A stretch of DNA of 64,000 nt. Origin: Kiritimatiellia bacterium. Lineage in GTDB: Bacteria; Verrucomicrobiota; Kiritimatiellia; RFP12; JAAYLN01. The notes below the pieces were generated by a model. That model did no database searches, was not told the DNA's origin, and worked only from the letters and a program-made list of their open reading frames with translations. Below are positions 59,963 through 64,000 of this stretch, piece after piece. The stretch spans positions 1 to 64,000 of the forward strand of contig JAGCUY010000217.1 in assembly GCA_017962605.1 (NCBI GenBank), given 5' to 3'. Position 1 is the stretch's first letter. Each line of letters opens with the position of its first letter. A program made the position numbers and the translations under genes.

Positions 59963-62881
59963 CGTTACTCCATTTATTAAGGCCGGAAGACCCGTCAAGA
60001 AACATAACAAATTGCCTATTGACATTTAGTGTTCCTGCGGCGATTCCCCATCCATCATAGTCAACAATTCCGCAATGACCTGATCCGCCAGAATTTGGAT
60101 GCGCTATGACAAATCCTGGCTCAAGTGCTACAGTGGCAGGAGCGTGAATCCACGGCGCTATGTTTTCGCCTGATGCCCAGTCATTGGCTACTGGCGGATA
60201 CTTGCGCCATGGCGTAGTTTGCGTCGAAGCGACAGGGAGACCTGATTGTGAAATGCAGCATGCCACAAAAGCGTTGCATTTCCAGTCGCCGTTCTTGACG
60301 CTCCGAAATCCGAAGTAAGACGGCAAGAAACAATCGCGAGCGAAAGCCGTGCTGCCCAGATGCGACAAAGCGGTGTTCCGCAATGCGATCTGCCATTGCT
60401 CGGACGCAACACCGATGTGGTCGTAGCCGCCCACATGGTAGTTGCTTTCCGGCGGGTCGAAGTCGTTTCGCGACGCGATTTTGTAGTATGTCTCCCGCGT
60501 CGCCCCGCAAAGTGTCATTTCCACCTTGACGCGATATATCCCGCCCGTCACCATTGTTGGCGAGAACGTGTCTCCCGGGATGTCGTCGCCTATCTTGACC
60601 CAGCCCTCGTGGCCTCCATTCCTCGTCCTCCGCCCGACATGCCAATCGCATTCGGCATCGTCAAGGTTCGCACCGGCGGGGACGCAAACCGCCGACATCG
60701 GCACCTCGCTCCCGGCGAGGACCACAAGTCCCGACGCCGGCGCGCCGGGCACCGCCACGCGGTCGAGCGACACCGCCGTCGAGTTGGCAGTGCAATACGC
60801 ATTGCCCCCGCCATCTCGGACAAGCTCCGCCTCCAGCACGATGTCCCCGGATACCGACGACACCGTCGCCGCGTGTATGACCCCAGTTGCACAGAACTCA
60901 TGGCTCTCGCCGTCAAGCGCGAACGTCCACGGCAACCCGCCGATAAGCGACTGCGACAGGCTCGCGTCCGACACAGTTATCTCGCCCGCCGCCGGCTCGT
61001 CGGCCCAGTAAGTGACCACGACGTCGGCGTCTTCCCCGGCGAAGAACGCTGGCGGCAACGAGATGCCGACGAGCGTCAGCGGCGCGGTTCGCCTCCCCCT
61101 GTGGATTAGCGCTTCGGAGGTGGCCGACCAGTCACCTATGCGGCATGTGAGCGTTATCCTTCGCGAGGCCCAGTCCACGTCGTCACCGTAGCCATCGAAA
61201 AACCACGCCGCGCCAGTCGTCCGCGAGTTGGGGGAGTATATCTGCACGTAGTCGGCGTCGTTCTCGTCGTCGTCCACGAAAGACCATTCCCATGAATCGA
61301 CGACCGCCGGGTCCGCCCCGACGCAGACGCCCGTGAACTCGTGGATTTCGCCAGACCCGTAGCAGTACTGGTCCCCGGGGGCGACCGCCACGCCGGCCGG
61401 CCTCAGCGTGACCGTCCCGGAAACCCCGCCCCCATTGAGCGAAACCAGCGCGTCGGATCTAGACGCCGAAAAACTGGCCGCGCATGGCGGGGTGACTCCG
61501 AACTGGTATTCCGGCCCGACGTTCAGCAGAAACCCGTATGTCCCGTTCTCGTTCGCCACAACCCGCTGCCCGCCGACGCTTACCAGCACTTCCGGCGGAC
61601 CCTGCACGTCGCCGCCATATTGCCCGACGCCATCAAGCTCGACATAGAAGACGTAGCGCCTTTCCCCGTCGTCGCCATCAGTCTGCGACAGGAGGTAGTC
61701 GTCGTAGCCCATCGAGATTATCTCGGACGAATTCGTGAAGGTGGCGGCAATCCACGCGCTGGACTGCCCGAAGGCGGCGCCGCACGAAACAAGTGGCGCC
61801 TGATCGAAGCCGTCCGCAAGACCGTCGCCGTCGGTGTCGAAATCGAACGGGTCTGTTCCCGAAACAATCTCCGCACCGTCGCCTAGTCCGTCGCCGTCGG
61901 TGTCGGCCACGAGGGGGTCGGTGCCGAGGAGCATCAGTTCGTCGTAGTCGGTCAGGCCGTCTTCGTCCGTGTCGCCGGTCCCGTCCCCGTATGCGGACAC
62001 GTCGGCGAAGTAGATCGACGAGGCGCGTGAGATCGCGCCGGTGACGGAAGAGGTCTCGCCGGGAGGCACGGAGGCGCCGGGGCCGCCAATTGAGAACGTG
62101 GCATTTGTGAGCGCGTCAATCGCGTCTGTGTCGCCGTAGCGGTAGATGAAGTCGCCGTTCCGCAGAAACTCAATCTGGAACGAGAGCGGCTGCGCCGTGT
62201 CGCGGTCAAGCAGCGCGCATTCCCATGCGACGATGGTTGAGGCGGGGGACGACGCCGTCCAGCAGCGGGACGTGACGCCGCACTCCGCCCACTTGCCCTC
62301 GGCGACGAACGACATCGGGGCGTGGAACGGTTCGAGATAGGCGGCATCTCCATTGCCTAGAATCGCCTTGGCGCGGCCGTGCGAAAAAACCATCAGGCGG
62401 CGCACATCGTTCGTGCCGATACGCACCGGCGCATTCGTAGGCGGCGTGACTGCGAAGTAGTCGTCGAATACGCCCGTCGCCAGCCATGACGCCTTTGCAA
62501 CGGCGTTGCTCGTCGTGTCAAATAAGGCCCACACATGGTCTGCGCCGTTGATGCATCGACTGGCCACCGCCGCAGGATTAGTGACGCAGGCGAAGCCCAG
62601 CGCCTGTTCCGCCTCGGTGAACGAGCGCGGCTCCTGCGGGTCGCCGGCGGCGGGGACGCCTCGCGGCGCGGGTCGCCGCCACCGCCGCCGTCGCCGCTAT
62701 CGCCCTTGCCTCCGCCGTATATCACCGCCGCGGCGAAGAAGGCGCAGACGGCGACGCGCATGTATGGGGGTTCGCGCGAAAGCGCGGCGCGCAATACGGA
62801 CAGTCCCCGCAATCGCCAGACAACAGGCGCCGCCATTCCGGCAAACACGAGAAAGACCACTATTTCAAGCGTCCATCTCAT
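59952..62881 (-). CDS. Exported thrombospondin-3-repeat protein with C-terminal cysteine-amidase domain (frameshifted)
   Basis: About 975 residues in two frames. The first 70 residues hold two hydrophobic segments (LEIVVFLVFAGMAAPVVW, VAVCAFFAAAVIYGG) before a Gly/Asp-rich stretch. The frame then changes between 62600 and 62696, consistent with one missing base in a GC-rich run. The body has three Asp-rich thrombospondin type 3-like repeats (DTDEDGLTDYDE, DTDGDGLGDGAE, DTDGDGLADGFD) and beta-rich modules. The last 170 residues look like an NlpC/P60 or CHAP cysteine peptidase/amidase: KCNAFVACC (Cys), then GSGHCGIVDYDG (His). GC falls from about 70% in the shaft to about 42-55% across this tip. 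Calcium-dependent folding and cell-wall attack are inferred. Confidence 0.72.
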
Positions 62882-62933
62882 CTTCGGCCTTCCTTGGCGC
62901 CCCCCGTTGCAACCCTCTACAAGATGGGTGCAT

Positions 62934-62957
62934 GTGAAGCGGCTAGGGCCGCTTCAC
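62934..62957 (-). terminator. Hairpin after serA
   Basis: Arms GTGAAGCGGC/GCCGCTTCAC around a four-base loop, one base after the serA stop. There is no T-run, so its terminator role is probable rather than certain. Confidence 0.55.
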
Positions 62958-62958
62958 G

Positions 62959-64000
62959 CTAGATTTCGATGCAAAGCGCGGACTTAGCCTTCACCTCGGC
63001 CGAAATCTCGGCGAGCGTGGCGTCGTCCACCGGCTGGCTGAGCTTCAGGATCACGAGCGAACGGCCCGTCTTCGGGTCATGCGGATTGCGCATGTCCTCG
63101 ATGTTGATGCCCTTGTCGGCAATGCGGCGGGAAATGGCCGCGATCACGCCGGGACGGTCGTCATAGATGCAGCAGAGAATCGGGCCCTGCGGCTCGAAGT
63201 AGAGGCCATCGAACTCGTTGATGCGGGCGACCATCAGGCGGCTCTCGGCGACTGTGCCGCGGAGGCTGATGCGCTTCAGGCTGTTCGCACCGTCCTCGAC
63301 GAGGACGTCGATCGTCATGGAGTTCACATAGTGCTTGGCGTTGTCGGCCTTGCGGTTGGTGTATTTGATGCCCGCGTCTTCGAGGAACCGGATGGCGGCC
63401 TTGCGGTCGTTGAGGCGGTCGAAGTTGTCGCAGACGCCTGCCAACACCGGCACAATCAGCCAGTCGGCGAAGGGCTCCAGTTTGCCGTAGAAGCTCGTCT
63501 CGATCTCGCGGATCGGGTTGGCCTCGCCGGAGAGGAGGCGCGCCATGTGGGCGATTGTCCAGGCAAGGTCGCAGTAGGAGCGGTCGAGGCCGTCGGGGAT
63601 GTCGCGGTTCACGATGCAGGCGGTGACGCCGCGCTCATCGAGGTCGATCAGCTCCTCGGCGGCGCGCTTGGCCGCCGTGCGGTTGGCTTCCTTCGTGGAG
63701 GCGCCGAGGTGCGGCATCATGATGTCGGCCACGTCGGCGATGCTCTTGGGGCCTTCGATGTCCTTGGGGTAAACGTCGTTGAGGTAGCGGAGCTTCTTCA
63801 CCGGCTTGGCGGCGCGGAGGGCGTCCTCGTCCACGATGCCGGCGCGGGCGCAGTTCACAATCGTTGCGCCGGTCTTCATGCAGGAGAGCAGCTCGGTGGA
63901 GAGCATCTTGCGGGTGGAGTCGGTCTCCGGGATGTGGAGGGTGACGATGTCGGACTCCGCGAAGAGCTCCTCAAGGGGCATCGGCTCGATGCCGGAGGCG
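62959..64000 (-). CDS. serA: D-3-phosphoglycerate dehydrogenase (5' end beyond window)
   Basis: At least 347 C-terminal residues. The NAD-binding half shows LHIPETDSTRKMLS and GATIVNCARAGIVDEDAL; MMPHLGASTKEAN is the PGDH motif with the catalytic His. An intervening domain and a C-terminal ACT domain (RPGVIAAISRRIADKGINIEDM) follow, the long PGDH form that serine can regulate. It makes phosphohydroxypyruvate, the first step of serine synthesis. A hairpin follows its stop. Confidence 0.93.
   Translation of the reverse strand, partial: ASGIEPMPLEELFAESDIVTLHIPETDSTRKMLSTELLSCMKTGATIVNCARAGIVDEDALRAAKPVKKLRYLNDVYPKDIEGPKSIADVADIMMPHLGASTKEANRTAAKRAAEELIDLDERGVTACIVNRDIPDGLDRSYCDLAWTIAHMARLLSGEANPIREIETSFYGKLEPFADWLIVPVLAGVCDNFDRLNDRKAAIRFLEDAGIKYTNRKADNAKHYVNSMTIDVLVEDGANSLKRISLRGTVAESRLMVARINEFDGLYFEPQGPILCCIYDDRPGVIAAISRRIADKGINIEDMRNPHDPKTGRSLVILKLSQPVDDATLAEISAEVKAKSALCIEI

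Noticed and set aside
62600-62700. Programmed -1 ribosomal frameshift in the thrombospondin-repeat gene
   Set aside because: The direction fits, but no X-XXY-YYZ slippery heptamer or downstream pseudoknot is visible; a missing base is simpler.

Overview
The window reads as a chromosomal segment of a GC-rich, Gram-negative (LPS-making), anaerobic polysaccharide degrader. The evidence is lpxA and an Lpt export block (outer membrane with LPS), an oxygen-sensitive glycyl radical enzyme and a rubrerythrin (anaerobe), a V-type ATPase with its DUF2764 partner, HPr kinase, and glycosidases for galactosides, rhamnosides and uronic acids. This mix fits the PVC superphylum, most likely a Kiritimatiellota or Lentisphaerota relative from a gut-like habitat. 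That placement is an inference; no rRNA gene is present.

Layout. 1-1851: a pteridine-reductase-like SDR (cut by the edge) and a Gfo/Idh/MocA oxidoreductase. 1924-3441: der. 3484-10804: an exported-protein operon (FGE-fold protein, small exported protein, phosphodiesterase/LamG/beta-helix protein, clan GH-A hydrolase). 10958-16658: an ATPase, an AraC/XylR-like regulator divergent from a nitrilase-GDPD fusion, and a GT-C membrane transferase. 16842-20533: small membrane proteins, a LysM lipoprotein, tRNA-Arg(TCT), an exported protein and a second GDPD. 20606-26675: lptC-like, lptA, lptB, hpf, hprK, ptsH, ptsI and an ftsQ-like gene, tightly packed. 26886-28780: an unknown gene and a sirtuin. 28777-33784: a GH36 alpha-galactosidase, glycyl radical enzyme and activase. 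33796-41689: pyrC, secretin, orphan DNA methyltransferase, lpxA and V-ATPase A, DUF2764 and E genes. 41785-49482: rubrerythrin, a MacA-MacB-TolC efflux set with an SGNH hydrolase inside it, and a glycosyltransferase. 49629-58019: tsaB, ABC-F, GH78 rhamnosidase and a uxaC operon. 58117-62881: a deletion-derived HNH protein, then an exported thrombospondin-3/cysteine-amidase protein with coupled small exported genes. 62959-64000: serA (5' end missing).

Three patterns run across the window. First, about ten genes have a -10 hexamer ending only 6-10 bases before the start codon, usually an extended -10 of the form TG(C/G)TAnnAT. Their mRNAs should be leaderless or nearly so, while SD-led genes sit alongside. 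Second, short GC-rich palindromes and low-complexity blocks occur between genes and, in frame, inside alanine/proline/serine-rich parts of proteins. Third, many gene pairs overlap by ATGA, indicating translational coupling.

The best candidate for an undescribed system is the 58684-62881 locus. A long exported protein ends in a cysteine-amidase domain that, together with the coupled downstream exported gene, is about 42-48% GC next to a shaft near 70%. This is the mosaic expected of a polymorphic toxin tip with an exported immunity protein.
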